A stretch of 44,806 nucleotides of DNA from Pseudomonadota bacterium (GCA_021781575.1 JAJXWP010000035.1:1-44806), one strand, 5' to 3'. Numbered from the stretch's first letter, positions 8,323-17,626 are shown. Numbers and translations are program-made. Notes: a model not told the origin generated them from the letters alone.

Positions 8323-10179
8323 TCATCGGGTCCGTTCAAGCTGACCGACGTCGCGGACGGCTCCCTTGGCGGCGCTGGTGGTCATCGCCGCATAAGCGCG
8401 CAAGGCCTGCGACACCGGCCGCTGGCGTTCCCGCGGTTTCCAGGCGTCGGCACCCTTGGCCTCCATGGCGGCGCGGCGACGCGCCAGGTCCTCCGCCGGC
8501 ACCCGCACCGCAATCTTGCGGTTGGGGATGTCGATATCGATGATGTCGCCCGGCTCGACCAGGCCGATGGCGCCACCCTCCGCCGCCTCCGGCGAGACAT
8601 GGCCGATGGACAGGCCCGAGGTCCCTCCGGAAAAGCGGCCATCGGTGATCAGGGCGCAAAGCTTGCCCAATCCCCGGCTCTTCAGATAGCTGGTGGGGTA
8701 CAGCATCTCCTGCATCCCCGGGCCGCCCTTCGGTCCTTCGTAGCGGACGATCACCACGTCGCCCGGCTGCACGGTTCCGCCCAGGATCTTCGCCACGGCG
8801 TCCTCCTGGCTGTCGCAGATCACCGCCGGGCCGGAAAAGACCAGGTTCTCGGCGGCAACTCCCGCCGTCTTCACGATGCAGCCCTCTTCCGCGATATTGC
8901 CGAACAGAACTGCCAACCCGCCGTCCTTGCTATAGGCGTGGTCGAGGTCACGGATCACCCCGGAGGCCCGGTCAAGGTCGAGGTCGGTGTAGCGGGCGCA
9001 TTGACTGAATGCCTCGGTGGTCCGCACGCCGCCGGGGGCCGCCCGATACATTTCGAGGACCAGCGGGTCTTCGCCCCGCCGGACATCCCAGGCATCGAGG
9101 GCCGCCCCCAAGCTCTGCGCATGCACGGTCGGCAGGTCGCGGTGGATGAGTCCAGCGCGATCCAGTTCGCCGAGGATGCCCATGATACCGCCGGCCCGGT
9201 GGACGTCTTCCATATGCACGTCGGGAACGCTGGGGGCCACCTTGCAGAGATTGGGAACGCGGCGCGACAGGCGGTCGATGTCGGCCATGGTGAAGGCCAC
9301 CCCCGCCTCATTGGCCGCCGCCAGAAGATGCAGCACGGTATTGGTCGAGCCACCCATGGCGATGTCGAGCGTCATGGCGTTCTCGAAGGCCTCGAAGCCG
9401 GCGATGGACCGCGGCAGTACCGACTCGTCGTCTCCTTCATAGCGCCGCTTGGCCAGTTCCACCACCAGCCGCCCGGCTTTCAGGAAGAGGTCGCGGCGGT
9501 CGGCATGAGTCGCCACCAGCGTGCCGTTGCCCGGTAGAGAGAGACCCAGCGCCTCGGTCAGGCAGTTCATCGAATTGGCAGTGAACATGCCCGAGCAAGA
9601 CCCGCAGGTGGGGCAGGACGAACGCTCGAAATCCTCCGCCTGGGCGTCCGACACCCGGTCGTCCGCCGCAGCGATCATGGCGTCGATCAAATCCACGGCG
9701 ATCACTTTGTCACCGACCTTGACCTTTCCCGCCTCCATCGGTCCGCCGGAGACGAACACCGTCGGGATATTCAGCCGCAAGCTGGCCATCAGCATGCCGG
9801 GGGTGATCTTGTCGCAATTGGAGATGCAGACCAGCGCGTCAGCGCAATGGGCATTGACCATGTATTCGACTGAATCGGCGATGATTTCGCGGGACGGCAG
9901 TGAATAGAGCATGCCGGAATGCCCCATGGCGATGCCGTCGTCGATGGCGATGGTGTTGAATTCCTTGGCCACGCCGCCGGCCTGCTCGATCTCGCGCGCC
10001 ACCAGCTGGCCAAGATCCTTGAGATGCACATGCCCCGGCACGAACTGGGTGAAGGAATTGGCAATGGCGATGATCGGCTTGCCGAAATCCTCATCCGTCA
10101 TCCCGGTGGCGCGCCACAGGCCGCGAGCGCCGGCCATGTTGCGGCCATGGGTGGAAGTGCGGGAGCGATATGCGGTCAT
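8323..10179 (-). CDS. ilvD: Dihydroxy-acid dehydratase
   Basis: Fe-S enzyme that dehydrates 2,3-dihydroxy-isovalerate and the isoleucine analogue in branched-chain amino-acid synthesis. 618 residues, the usual length of the long IlvD form. Motifs: '[19 protein letters not shown]' at the N-terminus, '[19 protein letters not shown]', cluster-ligand region '[15 protein letters not shown]', '[18 protein letters not shown]', '[13 protein letters not shown]', '[12 protein letters not shown]' and '[11 protein letters not shown]'. The ATG at 10179 was chosen by homology; the open frame extends farther but into the divergent ATPase promoter region. The bacteriohemerythrin fusion follows immediately. 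The 121-base gap 10180-10300 separates ilvD from the divergent ATPase. Confidence 0.97.
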   Translation of the reverse strand: MTAYRSRTSTHGRNMAGARGLWRATGMTDEDFGKPIIAIANSFTQFVPGHVHLKDLGQLVAREIEQAGGVAKEFNTIAIDDGIAMGHSGMLYSLPSREIIADSVEYMVNAHCADALVCISNCDKITPGMLMASLRLNIPTVFVSGGPMEAGKVKVGDKVIAVDLIDAMIAAADDRVSDAQAEDFERSSCPTCGSCSGMFTANSMNCLTEALGLSLPGNGTLVATHADRRDLFLKAGRLVVELAKRRYEGDDESVLPRSIAGFEAFENAMTLDIAMGGSTNTVLHLLAAANEAGVAFTMADIDRLSRRVPNLCKVAPSVPDVHMEDVHRAGGIMGILGELDRAGLIHRDLPTVHAQSLGAALDAWDVRRGEDPLVLEMYRAAPGGVRTTEAFSQCARYTDLDLDRASGVIRDLDHAYSKDGGLAVLFGNIAEEGCIVKTAGVAAENLVFSGPAVICDSQEDAVAKILGGTVQPGDVVIVRYEGPKGGPGMQEMLYPTSYLKSRGLGKLCALITDGRFSGGTSGLSIGHVSPEAAEGGAIGLVEPGDIIDIDIPNRKIAVRVPAEDLARRRAAMEAKGADAWKPRERQRPVSQALRAYAAMTTSAAKGAVRDVGQLERTR

Positions 10180-10300
10180 CGTCGGATTCCCTGAGGTCAG
10201 CGAAGGTATCGCGGAAACATAGCGAGACCGGCCGCCGAGGGAAAGGGGTACTGCCTTCTTTTGGGAGGGTTGTCTGGATCCCAGGCCGAACAACCGCAAT

Positions 10301-13279
10301 ATGAGCTCCATGGCGGCAGAGGGACGGATCCCGACGACAGTCCTGCACGGCGCGGTCCCGGGCCGGCTGCGGCTGAAAGTCGGCGGATTGCGCGGCAACC
10401 CAGGCCTGAAAGGGGACCTGGAGCATCGTCTGGCCGGATATGGGGGGGTGACCGCCGCACGGGCCAGCCCGCTGACCGGCAATCTGCTTATCCTGTTCGA
10501 TCCCGCCCTGCCGCAGGATGCCATCCTGGCCGGCCTGCGCAGCACCCTCGAGGCCCTGCCCCCGTCGCCCGGATATCTCGGTGGGCCCCAGGATGGGTCC
10601 CGTGGCGGCGTTCCGTGGCACCGCCTGCCGGCGGAGGCTGTGTGTCATGCCCTCGATACCGACCCCAGGCAAGGCTTGCCGCCAACCGTGGCGGCAGATC
10701 GGCTGCGTCGCGACGGCCCCAATCGCCTGCCGCAGGCAAAGCCACGCCGACGCATGCAGATCCTGGCCGAGCAGTTGGCCAGTCTGCCGGTCGCCTTGCT
10801 TGCCGGCTCCGCCGCCCTCGCCTTGCTGACCGGCGGCATCACCGATGCGCTGTTCATTCTTGCCGTGCTGGCGCTCAACGCCTCGATCGGCACGCTGACC
10901 GAAGCCCAGGCGGACCGCACCATCGGCAGCCTTCTGACCCGCGGCGACGGCACGGCCGCCGTCCTGCGCGGTGGCGCCGTCGTCGAAACGGACCCCGCTT
11001 CGGTGGTGCCGGGGGACATCCTCGACTTGGCCGCTGGCCGCTTCGTCGCCGCCGATGCGCGGCTGGTGCAAAGCCGCAACCTGTCTATCGATGAATCGGC
11101 GCTTACCGGAGAAAGCCTGCCGGCGACCAAGGCCGTGGCGACCCTGGGGACCGACGACCTGCCGCTGGCCGAGCGCGCCAACCTGGCATTCGCCGGCACC
11201 CGCGTCAGCGGAGGATCGGGCCGCGCCGTGGTATTCGCCACCGGGGCCGACACCGAGGTCGGCCGCATCCAGATCCTGGTCGGCGACTCGCGCCCGCCCG
11301 CCACCCCTTTGCAGCGGCAGCTTGACCGCCTTTCGCGCCAACTGGTGGCAGCTAGCACGGGCATCTCCATCGTCCTGTTCCTGCTGGGCTGGATGCGGGG
11401 GACTCCGCTGCTGACCATGCTGCGCAGCGCCATAGCCCTGGCGGTGGCGGCTTTGCCCGAAGGCTTGCCGACCATCGCCACCACCACCCTGGCCATCGGC
11501 ATCCGGGCCTTGCGCCGCCAAGGCGTGCTGATCCGCCGCCTGAGCGCGGTGGAAACCCTTGGCGCAGTGGACCTCGTGCTGTTCGACAAGACCGGCACGC
11601 TGACGCGCAACCGCATGACGGTCGCCGCCATCGCCGCCGGCGAAGAGCTGCGAATCTTCGAAGAGGACCCGTCCGGCCTGCCCGGCTGGCCGGCGGCGCG
11701 CCGCCTGCTGGAGATCGCCGCACTGTGCAATGATTCGACGCTCGACGGCGCGCAAGCCCAGGGCTCGTCGACCGAGCTGGCGCTGCTGCGCGCCGCCCGA
11801 CAGGCCGGCATCGACATCGAATCGCTGCGCCGCCGCCATCGGCGAATCGGCGAACGGGCGCGGTCCGACGAACGCCAGTCGATGGCCACCCTTCATGTCG
11901 ACACCACCCTCGACGCCGGCGATGGCGCCTGGCTTGCCGCCGTCAAGGGCAGCCCGCAGGAGGTGTTGGACATGTGCACCAGCATCCGCGGCGGCGACAC
12001 CCCCCGCCCCCTCGACGACGCCACGCGAGCCCGTCTCGCCGCGATCAACGAGCGAATGGCCGCCGATGGGCTGAGGGTCCTCGGCGTCGCCCAGGAAGCC
12101 GGCATCGATATCCGATTGGATGCCGGCGGCGACGGCCCCCCCCGACTGGAATGGCTGGGACTGGTCGGTTTGGCCGATCCGCTGCGGCGAGACATGCCGG
12201 AGGTGGTGAAGGCGCTGCAACACTCGGGCTTGTCCACCGTGATGGTCACCGGCGACCAGGCGGCGACCGCCGCCGCCCTCGCCAAGCGGCTCGGGTTCGG
12301 CGGCGGCAATGGGCTCCGGGTGGTCGATGCCCGTGACCTGGAAGCGACAGCGTCGCAGCGGTCGGGGCAGGCCGACGCCTTCGCCCGGATCGCTCCGGCC
12401 GACAAGCTGCGCGTCGTCAGAGCCCACCAGACCAGCGGCCGCGTCGTCGCCATGGTGGGCGACGGCATCAATGACGGGCCGGCGCTGAAAGCTGCCGACG
12501 TCGGTTTGACCTTGGCCGGCGAGGGGACCGATCTGGCCAAGGAAATCGCCGATGCCGTGCTGGTGAACGACGATCCACGCGGATTGATCCTGGCGATTCG
12601 CCACGGTCGCGGCCTGCGGTGCGCCGTCAAGACCGCGGTCCGGTTCCTGCTGACGACCAATCTTTCCGAAATCCTGGTGATGCTGGCCGCCACCGTCCTC
12701 GGCCTCGGCCAACCGTTGAGCCCGCTGCAGCTGCTCTGGATCAACCTGGTCAGCGACGTGCTGCCCGGGCTTGCCCTCGCCACCGCGCCAGCCGGTGAAG
12801 AGGCCCTCGCGACACCGCCGCAGATCGTCCAGGCCCCACTGCTTTCGGGCAAAGATTTCGGCCGGCTGATCACGGAGGCGGCGCTGATCGCCGGCGGTGC
12901 GCTGGCTGCCTATGCCGGCGGCTATCGGCAAGGCGGCGGAGCCGACGGCACCGCCGCGACCATGGCCGCCCACAGTCTGGTCGTGGGGCAGATGCTCCAT
13001 GCCTTCAGTGCGCAATCACCGACCTCGGGGCTGTTCGGCCCTCGCTTGCCCCGGCGCAACCGGCCGCTGGAACTTGCCGTGGCCGGCACCCTCACCGCCC
13101 AGGCCGTCATCGGCGCCACGCCGACGGCACGCCGGCTATTGGGCCTGAAGCCGCTCACCATCGGCGACACCGCGCTGGCGGTGGCCGGCGGGATCGTCCC
13201 CTACCTGCTGATCGAGGCCGGCAAGCGGTTGCGGCTTGACCTGAGCCAGCGCCCGCACTCCGGCGGAAGGCGCGGGTGA
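10301..13279 (+). CDS. P2-like cation-transporting P-type ATPase with N-terminal HMA_2-like domain
   Basis: 992-residue membrane pump. Residues ~12-80 form a cysteine-less HMA_2-like domain beginning '[14 protein letters not shown]'. A cation-ATPase N-terminal segment follows ('[12 protein letters not shown]', ~140). The A-domain TGES is in '[16 protein letters not shown]'; M4 has '[20 protein letters not shown]', a PEGL motif as in P2-type Ca2+/Na+/Mg2+ pumps; the P-domain has '[15 protein letters not shown]', 'MVTGDQ' and '[18 protein letters not shown]'; M5/M6 carry '[11 protein letters not shown]' and '[17 protein letters not shown]', the usual P2 ion-site positions. There is no CPx motif, so a soft-metal P1B role is unlikely. 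The ion is unknown. It is divergent from ilvD and heads a group of genes sharing its N-terminal domain. Confidence 0.88.
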   Translation: MSSMAAEGRIPTTVLHGAVPGRLRLKVGGLRGNPGLKGDLEHRLAGYGGVTAARASPLTGNLLILFDPALPQDAILAGLRSTLEALPPSPGYLGGPQDGSRGGVPWHRLPAEAVCHALDTDPRQGLPPTVAADRLRRDGPNRLPQAKPRRRMQILAEQLASLPVALLAGSAALALLTGGITDALFILAVLALNASIGTLTEAQADRTIGSLLTRGDGTAAVLRGGAVVETDPASVVPGDILDLAAGRFVAADARLVQSRNLSIDESALTGESLPATKAVATLGTDDLPLAERANLAFAGTRVSGGSGRAVVFATGADTEVGRIQILVGDSRPPATPLQRQLDRLSRQLVAASTGISIVLFLLGWMRGTPLLTMLRSAIALAVAALPEGLPTIATTTLAIGIRALRRQGVLIRRLSAVETLGAVDLVLFDKTGTLTRNRMTVAAIAAGEELRIFEEDPSGLPGWPAARRLLEIAALCNDSTLDGAQAQGSSTELALLRAARQAGIDIESLRRRHRRIGERARSDERQSMATLHVDTTLDAGDGAWLAAVKGSPQEVLDMCTSIRGGDTPRPLDDATRARLAAINERMAADGLRVLGVAQEAGIDIRLDAGGDGPPRLEWLGLVGLADPLRRDMPEVVKALQHSGLSTVMVTGDQAATAAALAKRLGFGGGNGLRVVDARDLEATASQRSGQADAFARIAPADKLRVVRAHQTSGRVVAMVGDGINDGPALKAADVGLTLAGEGTDLAKEIADAVLVNDDPRGLILAIRHGRGLRCAVKTAVRFLLTTNLSEILVMLAATVLGLGQPLSPLQLLWINLVSDVLPGLALATAPAGEEALATPPQIVQAPLLSGKDFGRLITEAALIAGGALAAYAGGYRQGGGADGTAATMAAHSLVVGQMLHAFSAQSPTSGLFGPRLPRRNRPLELAVAGTLTAQAVIGATPTARRLLGLKPLTIGDTALAVAGGIVPYLLIEAGKRLRLDLSQRPHSGGRRG

Positions 13280-13298
13280 GAGGGTGGTTCCGCAGTGC

Positions 13299-13670
13299 TC
13301 ACAGCAGGGCGGTCAGGACCGACAGCGCCGAGCGCTGGACGACCTGCTCGACCGCCATGCCGACCGCCAGGCGGCCGGTCCATTGGGCAAGGTGGAGCAG
13401 CGGCGAGGGCCCCGCCGCGGCGCCGTCGGCAAATCCCATGGCGCCCTCGACCCCGCCGTCTTGCAGCCGCTGCAGCAACTTCGGCAGCGACAACCTCGCC
13501 GGGTCGTAGACGACCGTGACGGAACCGGTGACTTCGCTGACCCTGACCGCGGTCACCCCGTCCAATGCGTAGAGATGCCCCCGCAACGCGCTGCCTCTGG
13601 CCAGGTTGCCCCTGATCGGCCGGATGCGGATCCGCAGGCGCCCCGGCACGTGGTGGAATTCGGAAATCAT
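13299..13670 (-). CDS. Small HMA_2-like (VPGR) domain protein
   Basis: 123 residues. The N-terminal half, 'MISEFHHVPGRLRIRIRPIR' followed by 'LDGVTAVRVSEVTGSVTVVYDP', has the beta-alpha-beta-beta pattern and VPGRxRxR start of the cysteine-less HMA_2-like domain seen in the upstream ATPase. The second half ends in a weakly hydrophobic amphipathic stretch ('LAQWTGRLAVGMAVEQVVQ') that could associate with the membrane. No Cys is present, so classic CxxC metal capture is excluded. The gene faces the ATPase (20 bases between stops) and diverges from the DUF5132 operon, with a 210-base shared upstream region at 13671-13880. Partner or regulator of the ATPase is inference. Confidence 0.72.
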   Translation of the reverse strand: MISEFHHVPGRLRIRIRPIRGNLARGSALRGHLYALDGVTAVRVSEVTGSVTVVYDPARLSLPKLLQRLQDGGVEGAMGFADGAAAGPSPLLHLAQWTGRLAVGMAVEQVVQRSALSVLTALL

Positions 13671-13880
13671 GACGGCTCTCGCGGCATCGATAGGACCATC
13701 GCTTTATAGCGGTGCCCGGTTACACCTTGTTGACAGTCGCATGTCCGTTCCATTGCGGGAAGAGGTATCCTCGCCATTCCGCCTATTCCGCCCGCATTAC
13801 CCCTGGGGAACAGCACGAATCGCCCATGTCCGAGGCCATCTTGACTCGACATTGCGGCGTGACAGTTGAGGAGGAACACG

Positions 13881-14159
13881 GTGAACCGCGACCTGGTCAA
13901 GGGAATGGCCATTGGGGTGGGCGCGACCCTGCTGGCGCCGGTCTTGTTGCCGATGCTGGCTCGGATGACCCGACCAGCCGTAGGAGTCGCCATGCGTGCC
14001 GGGGTGTCGGCTTGGGAGCGGGGGCGCGAGGCCGTCGCCGAATTCTCCGAATATGCCGAGGACCTGGCGGCCGAGACCCGCGCCCGGCAGGGCCAGACGG
14101 CTCCATCCGGCGAAGCGGCCGCGGCGGATAAGCCGTCAAACGGACAGGGCGGCGCCTGA
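13881..14159 (+). CDS. DUF5132-like small membrane-associated protein
   Basis: 92 residues. A hydrophobic N-terminal stretch ('GMAIGVGATLLAPVLLPMLA', about residues 8-27) precedes an amphipathic helix ('AVGVAMRAGVSAWERGREAVAEF') and a flexible Ala/Gly-rich tail. This is the layout of DUF5132 proteins, which often neighbour HMA_2-domain proteins and P-type ATPases. The GTG start at 13881 was preferred to the TTG at 13866 because GAGGAGG sits at about 13868-13874. Its stop overlaps the next start in TGATG, implying translational coupling. Function is unknown; membrane association is inferred. Confidence 0.75.
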   Translation: MNRDLVKGMAIGVGATLLAPVLLPMLARMTRPAVGVAMRAGVSAWERGREAVAEFSEYAEDLAAETRARQGQTAPSGEAAAADKPSNGQGGA

Positions 14160-14677
14160 TGGCTGTTCCCCATGCCTATCTGAGCCATGCCGTTCCCGGC
14201 CGTACCCGCTGGCGCATTCCGGCGAAGAAGGCCGACAGCGCCTATTTCCGCGATTTGGAGCGGCGCCTGGGGGCAATGCCCGACGTGATCCGGGTGGAAG
14301 CCCATCCGCGCACCGCCAGCGTCGTCGTCCGCCATCACGGCGAGGCGAGCGCCCTGGCGCGCCGCGCCGAACAAGAGGAACTGTTCACCCAGCTGGGCCG
14401 GGAACCATCCGCCCGAGCGATGCGCGACGACTGGAATGATCGTATTGAACGGGCTGAGCGGTGGATGACCAGGTCGACCGGCGGCCGGCTGGACCTGCCG
14501 ATGGCGCTGGCCTTGCTGCTGGCGGCGTCGGCATCGGTCCAGCTGCTGCGTGGCCGCGTCGCGCCACCGGCCGCGACCCTGGCCTGGTACGCGCTGAATT
14601 GCCTCTTCATCGCGCGCAGCATGGGACTTGGCCGCACCGACGACACACGCCACGGAAACGGGAGTAGCAAACGATGA
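14159..14677 (+). CDS. HMA_2-like (VPGR) domain protein with C-terminal membrane helices
   Basis: 172 residues. Residues ~5-65 carry the third copy of the cysteine-less domain ('YLSHAVPGRTRWRIPAKK', 'MPDVIRVEAHPRTASVVVRH'). A charged linker follows, then two probable membrane segments ('LDLPMALALLLAASASVQLL' and 'ATLAWYALNCLFIARSMGLG'). The start overlaps the DUF5132 gene by one base and the stop overlaps the next start in ATGA, so the three genes form one tight operon. The domain could be a docking or metal/phosphate-binding module shared with the ATPase; this is inference. Confidence 0.75.
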   Translation: MAVPHAYLSHAVPGRTRWRIPAKKADSAYFRDLERRLGAMPDVIRVEAHPRTASVVVRHHGEASALARRAEQEELFTQLGREPSARAMRDDWNDRIERAERWMTRSTGGRLDLPMALALLLAASASVQLLRGRVAPPAATLAWYALNCLFIARSMGLGRTDDTRHGNGSSKR

Positions 14678-15054
14678 ACAAAGAAGATCCGCAGAACACC
14701 ATGCGCAAGACGTCCGGCGACATCCCCAGCCAGGAATCGGGCCGGGAAGAGACGGGCCGCGCGGCGACGGCGGCACGAGCCGCCGGCGATGCGGCGCAAC
14801 AGACCGCCAGCAGGGTCATGGGCGGGGTTGAGGGCTTCGCCCACGATGCGGTGGCGCTGACCGGAAATCTCGCCGGAGACAGCGTCCACCTGGTCCGCGA
14901 CGTCGCCTCCGATGCCGTCCAGGCGGTCGGCGAGGTCGGCAGCGTCGCGGTGAGAACGGCCAGCGGCTTGCTGGTAGACCTGGTGCACGGCCTGCGCGGC
15001 GTAGCCGAAAGCGTAACCCGCCGTCCGCCTCCCTCCCCGCCCCCGGCGGCATGA
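14674..15054 (+). CDS. Amphipathic Ala/Val-rich protein of the HMA_2/DUF5132 operon
   Basis: 126 residues and last gene of the operon, starting inside the previous stop (ATGA). It begins with a polar segment and then consists of long amphipathic helical stretches with regularly spaced small and hydrophobic residues ('ATAARAAGDAAQQTASRVMG', 'GDSVHLVRDVASDAVQAVGE', 'SGLLVDLVHGLRGVAESV'), ending in a Pro-rich tail. There is no signal peptide and no true membrane helix. The pattern recalls proteins that coat membranes or lipid granules (apolipoprotein- or phasin-like), but no specific family is recognised. Confidence 0.65.
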   Translation: MNKEDPQNTMRKTSGDIPSQESGREETGRAATAARAAGDAAQQTASRVMGGVEGFAHDAVALTGNLAGDSVHLVRDVASDAVQAVGEVGSVAVRTASGLLVDLVHGLRGVAESVTRRPPPSPPPAA

Positions 15055-15226
15055 GCGGCCAAGCCCCGGCCGGACGCGGCCGGCGGCCCGGATGGCCTGC
15101 CCGGCGAAGGATTGATAGTAAAGGCGAACAATGCCGCCCGCCCGAGGGAGAAAAGTGCGAAGCTCGCCCTTATTTTGCCCATTTTCGCCGGCACCTTGGC
15201 GGAAAGAACTGAGTCCAACCGCCAAG

Positions 15227-16000
15227 ATGCGTCTCGTCAGCATTTCCCTATTCGTTGCCGCCGGCTTGGCCGTAGCCGGACAGAGCGGCATGGCCGGCGC
15301 GGCGCCGCCGGCCGGCGCCGACTGGGTGCTCACCTTCAATGAGGACTTCGACGGGCCGATGATCGACCCTTCGATCTGGAGCGTCTCCTCCGGGCAGCAC
15401 CTGCGGCAGCGGGACAGCGATCCGGCCAACGTCGTGCTGAGCGACCACGTGCTCCACCTGATCAGCCGCCATCACCTGCGCGGCGGGCAGGAATGGACCT
15501 CGGCAGGGCTATGGACGCGAAATTTCCGGCAGGCATTCGGCTATTTCGAAGCGCGCGTGCGTTACGCCCGGGCGACCGGAATGACCAATGTCTTCCGGCT
15601 GGTGACCGACCAGCCGATCAGTGCCGGCGGGTTCGATATCGCGGTGGACGAGGGCCGGTATCCATGCGTCATATCGATGCAGTTGCGGCGGCCCGGTTTC
15701 AGAGGCCTTTTCATCAACCAGATGACGGCGGCAACCGACCTTTCCAGCGACTACCACCTTTACGGCCTGGCCTGGTTGCCCAACCGCCGCGGTTCGACCA
15801 CGCTGACCTGGTATGTCGACGGCGCGCCCGTCCAGACGGCCGTTTGCGCGCAATGCACGCGCCCGGCCCGCCTGTGGCTCGGCACGCAGGTGATCACCGG
15901 GAGCGGGCCGTTCGCACCACCGCCGAGCGGGGCTTCGATGGATGTGGATTACGTGCGCGTCTACCAGCTGCACAACCTGTCGGAGCGGCGCCGCCAGTGA
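15227..16000 (+). CDS. Secreted GH16-like protein lacking the catalytic glutamates
   Basis: 257 residues. A signal peptide (about 1-25, 'RLVSISLFVAAGLAVAG') precedes a concanavalin-like fold of the GH16 type: 'LTFNEDFDGPMIDPSIWSV', 'TSAGLWTRNFRQAFGYFEAR', 'YHLYGLAWLPN', 'LTWYVDGAPV', 'MDVDYVRVYQ'. The family's active-site signature ExDxxE should fall at 'GGFDIAVDEGR', where the nucleophile Glu position is Gly and the acid/base Glu position is Val; only the middle Asp is kept. The protein may bind a polysaccharide without cleaving it, or use a shifted 'DE'. ATG 15227 was chosen because it starts the signal peptide; an upstream in-frame start would add a basic, non-secretory leader. Confidence 0.78.
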   Translation: MRLVSISLFVAAGLAVAGQSGMAGAAPPAGADWVLTFNEDFDGPMIDPSIWSVSSGQHLRQRDSDPANVVLSDHVLHLISRHHLRGGQEWTSAGLWTRNFRQAFGYFEARVRYARATGMTNVFRLVTDQPISAGGFDIAVDEGRYPCVISMQLRRPGFRGLFINQMTAATDLSSDYHLYGLAWLPNRRGSTTLTWYVDGAPVQTAVCAQCTRPARLWLGTQVITGSGPFAPPPSGASMDVDYVRVYQLHNLSERRRQ

Positions 16001-16042
16001 AGGCGGAAGGACACCGGCGGCGCCGACAGGAACGAGAAACCG

Positions 16043-16219
16043 CTACTCGATCACCGAACTGAAAGCGCTCCCCGAAGCGGAAGAAAATGTCGGCCACACG
16101 GGGGCGGCCTGTTCGTCTCGCGGGTCCGGGCTTGCCGACTCCGCCGAGGACATCTTCCGGGCTTTCGCCGACCCCGGCTTCTTGATGTCAGGGGTGTTTT
16201 CGGACAGCGTTTTGCTCAT
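16043..16219 (-). CDS. Possible small hydrophilic protein
   Basis: A 58-residue frame starting 'MSKTLSENTPDIKKPGSAKA', with GGAG about eight bases before the ATG at 16219. It is polar and rich in Ser/Ala/Glu, has no membrane segment or known domain, and resembles short unstructured proteins. Another minus-strand frame overlaps it at its 3' end, so the assignment rests only on the ribosome-binding site and composition. Confidence 0.35.
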   Translation of the reverse strand: MSKTLSENTPDIKKPGSAKARKMSSAESASPDPRDEQAAPVWPTFSSASGSAFSSVIE

Positions 16220-16422
16220 CGCGATCTCCAATCCTGATGCAATGGCGCAAGCGCAAGGTTGAGTGCGCCGCGGTTGCGTCATTGCATAACGTTTCCAAAC
16301 CGCCCCTCGCCGGCGACCCCGCCCGGCGAACCGTCTAGGATAGACGGCAGGCGCACCAGTCCTACATCGAGGAATGTTGCGTGAAGATATCAGACGGCGT
16401 CAAGCCTATTGCCGCACTGCAA

Positions 16423-16455
16423 TATGCGTCTATGCTATGCAGGTTATGCATATGC
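16423..16455. promoter_or_regulatory. Cluster of five TATGC motifs in an AT-rich island
   Basis: TATGC occurs at 16423, 16431, 16436, 16445 and 16451, five times in 33 bases, with an embedded palindrome TATGCATA at 16445-16452. The surroundings are otherwise GC-rich. It lies about 240 bases before the secreted-protein gene at 16697, inside the ~480-base gap 16220-16696. It could be an operator array or promoter region. Confidence 0.3.
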
Positions 16456-16573
16456 CCATATCTTGCGCAGACTCGTCGCCCAACGAGGTGGCGGATATGA
16501 CGAACAGCCGGTCTTCGGCCTTGCACTCCCCGTCTTCGGTCGTAAGCTTAGGGCGGCGTCGCAGACAATTCGG

Positions 16574-16656
16574 GTTCCTGTCACGCCGAACAAGGCGAAG
16601 GATCCCCCCCTGTCGGGCCGGACTCCTGCTCTTTCAGGCCCCGCGATGACAGGAAC
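16574..16656. repeat. Small palindromic element with 10-bp perfect inverted ends
   Basis: Bounded by GTTCCTGTCA (16574-16583) and TGACAGGAAC (16647-16656), with internal GC-rich hairpin-forming sequence. Size and end type (..GTCA / TGAC..) match short REP/RPE-like extragenic elements of alphaproteobacteria. It lies directly upstream of the gene at 16697. Confidence 0.55.
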
Positions 16657-16696
16657 GCCGCTCTACGCCATGCAGCACTGGAAGGGGGAGACTATC

Positions 16697-17302
16697 GTGC
16701 GATTGCTTCGGACCATCTCCATACTGGGCATCATCACCGTTCCGACGGCCGCCTGGGCCGACGGACCGCCCTTCGGCCTGCATTGGGGCGACACCGTGCA
16801 AGCGCTGAGCGATCGTGGTGTCGTTCTCCAAATCGAACAGAGCAGCCCGACCTCGGTGCAGGCCGCAGCGACGGCCCTTCGCATCAAGCCCGCCCAGCCC
16901 GGCTCGGTTGAAATCGTCGTCAACAAGGCTTTCGGGCTCCAGCGGATCATATGGACGTCGACGGAAATCGAGGACACCGCCTTCGGTACGCAAGGCATCG
17001 CCGCCTACCAGCAGCGCAAACGCGCCATGACGAAGGACTACGGCACGCCACGCTACGTTGCCGAGGAAATGTGGGCGGAATTCTATTCCAGCCCCGACCA
17101 GTTCTACGAATGCCTGGCCGCGGACGGATGTGGCACCTACCTGTCCCAATGGCGGACCTACGACGGAGACCTCATCCTGCAGCTGGTCGCCGCCAAGGCG
17201 CCCCATCGCGGACAACTGAAGATCACCTATGACGGCCCCCGCTGGGACGACATCAAAGCCGGCAACACCGGCAAAAAGAACGACCGGGCGACGACACGGT
17301 AG
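16697..17302 (+). CDS. Secreted protein of unknown function
   Basis: 201 residues. A signal peptide ('RLLRTISILGIITVPTAAWA', cleavage expected before DGPPFG) is followed by 'GLHWGDTVQALSDRG', a beginning seen in small periplasmic proteins that handle a repeated beta-strand domain. Later it has two cysteines in 'YECLAADGCGTY' that could form a disulfide in the periplasm. The GTG at 16697 was preferred because AGGGGGAG lies seven bases upstream; the frame is open back to 16409, including an ATG at 16670. No specific family is recognised. It is monocistronic and convergent with the Hpt gene. Confidence 0.7.
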   Translation: MRLLRTISILGIITVPTAAWADGPPFGLHWGDTVQALSDRGVVLQIEQSSPTSVQAAATALRIKPAQPGSVEIVVNKAFGLQRIIWTSTEIEDTAFGTQGIAAYQQRKRAMTKDYGTPRYVAEEMWAEFYSSPDQFYECLAADGCGTYLSQWRTYDGDLILQLVAAKAPHRGQLKITYDGPRWDDIKAGNTGKKNDRATTR

Positions 17303-17317
17303 TGATACGGCAACGTT

Positions 17318-17626
17318 TCACGGCCCGTCGCCGATGCGTCGCATTTCGGCCAGCAGGGCGGATACCGCCGGCTCCAGCGCGGCGGCATGCAGCCCCGCTT
17401 CGGCCTGCTTCTCCACCGCGTCGGCCAAGCCTTCCAAGGAAGTGAAGCCGAGGGTTGGGGCAAGTCCGCTCAGCTTGTGGGCGTGAAGAATGAGTTGGCG
17501 CCGCGCGGCCGCGCCGCCGGCACCTGAAAGCCCCGACCAGGCATGCTCCACATCGGCCATCCGCCCTTCGAGCGTTTGGCGGAATTCGGAACGCAGATCG
17601 GCTAGAAAGCTGTCGAAGTCATTCAT
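17318..17626 (-). CDS. Hpt domain phosphotransfer protein
   Basis: 102 residues forming a single four-helix Hpt domain. The phospho-accepting His lies in 'LILHAHKLSGLAPTLGF', a good match to the HxxKG/SxAxxxG pattern. Before it is 'SFLADLRSEFRQTLEGRMAD'; after it 'LEGLADAVEKQAEAGL'. The start at 17626 overlaps the end of the receiver gene by eight bases (GATGAATGA), giving tight coupling. It probably relays phosphate between a hybrid kinase and the receiver encoded just upstream; no hybrid kinase is in the window. Confidence 0.88.
   Translation of the reverse strand: MNDFDSFLADLRSEFRQTLEGRMADVEHAWSGLSGAGGAAARRQLILHAHKLSGLAPTLGFTSLEGLADAVEKQAEAGLHAAALEPAVSALLAEMRRIGDGP

Noticed and set aside
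10091-13015. A 974-codon open frame on the minus strand opposite the P2-like ATPase
   Set aside because: Its translation is Gly/Gln/Arg-rich with no domain, and the opposite strand carries all ATPase motifs; the overlap with ilvD also excludes it.
10301-15054. A canonical ferrosome (fez) cluster
   Set aside because: The ATPase has a P2-type PEGL motif, not a P1B-6 signature, so only a general likeness in domain content can be claimed.
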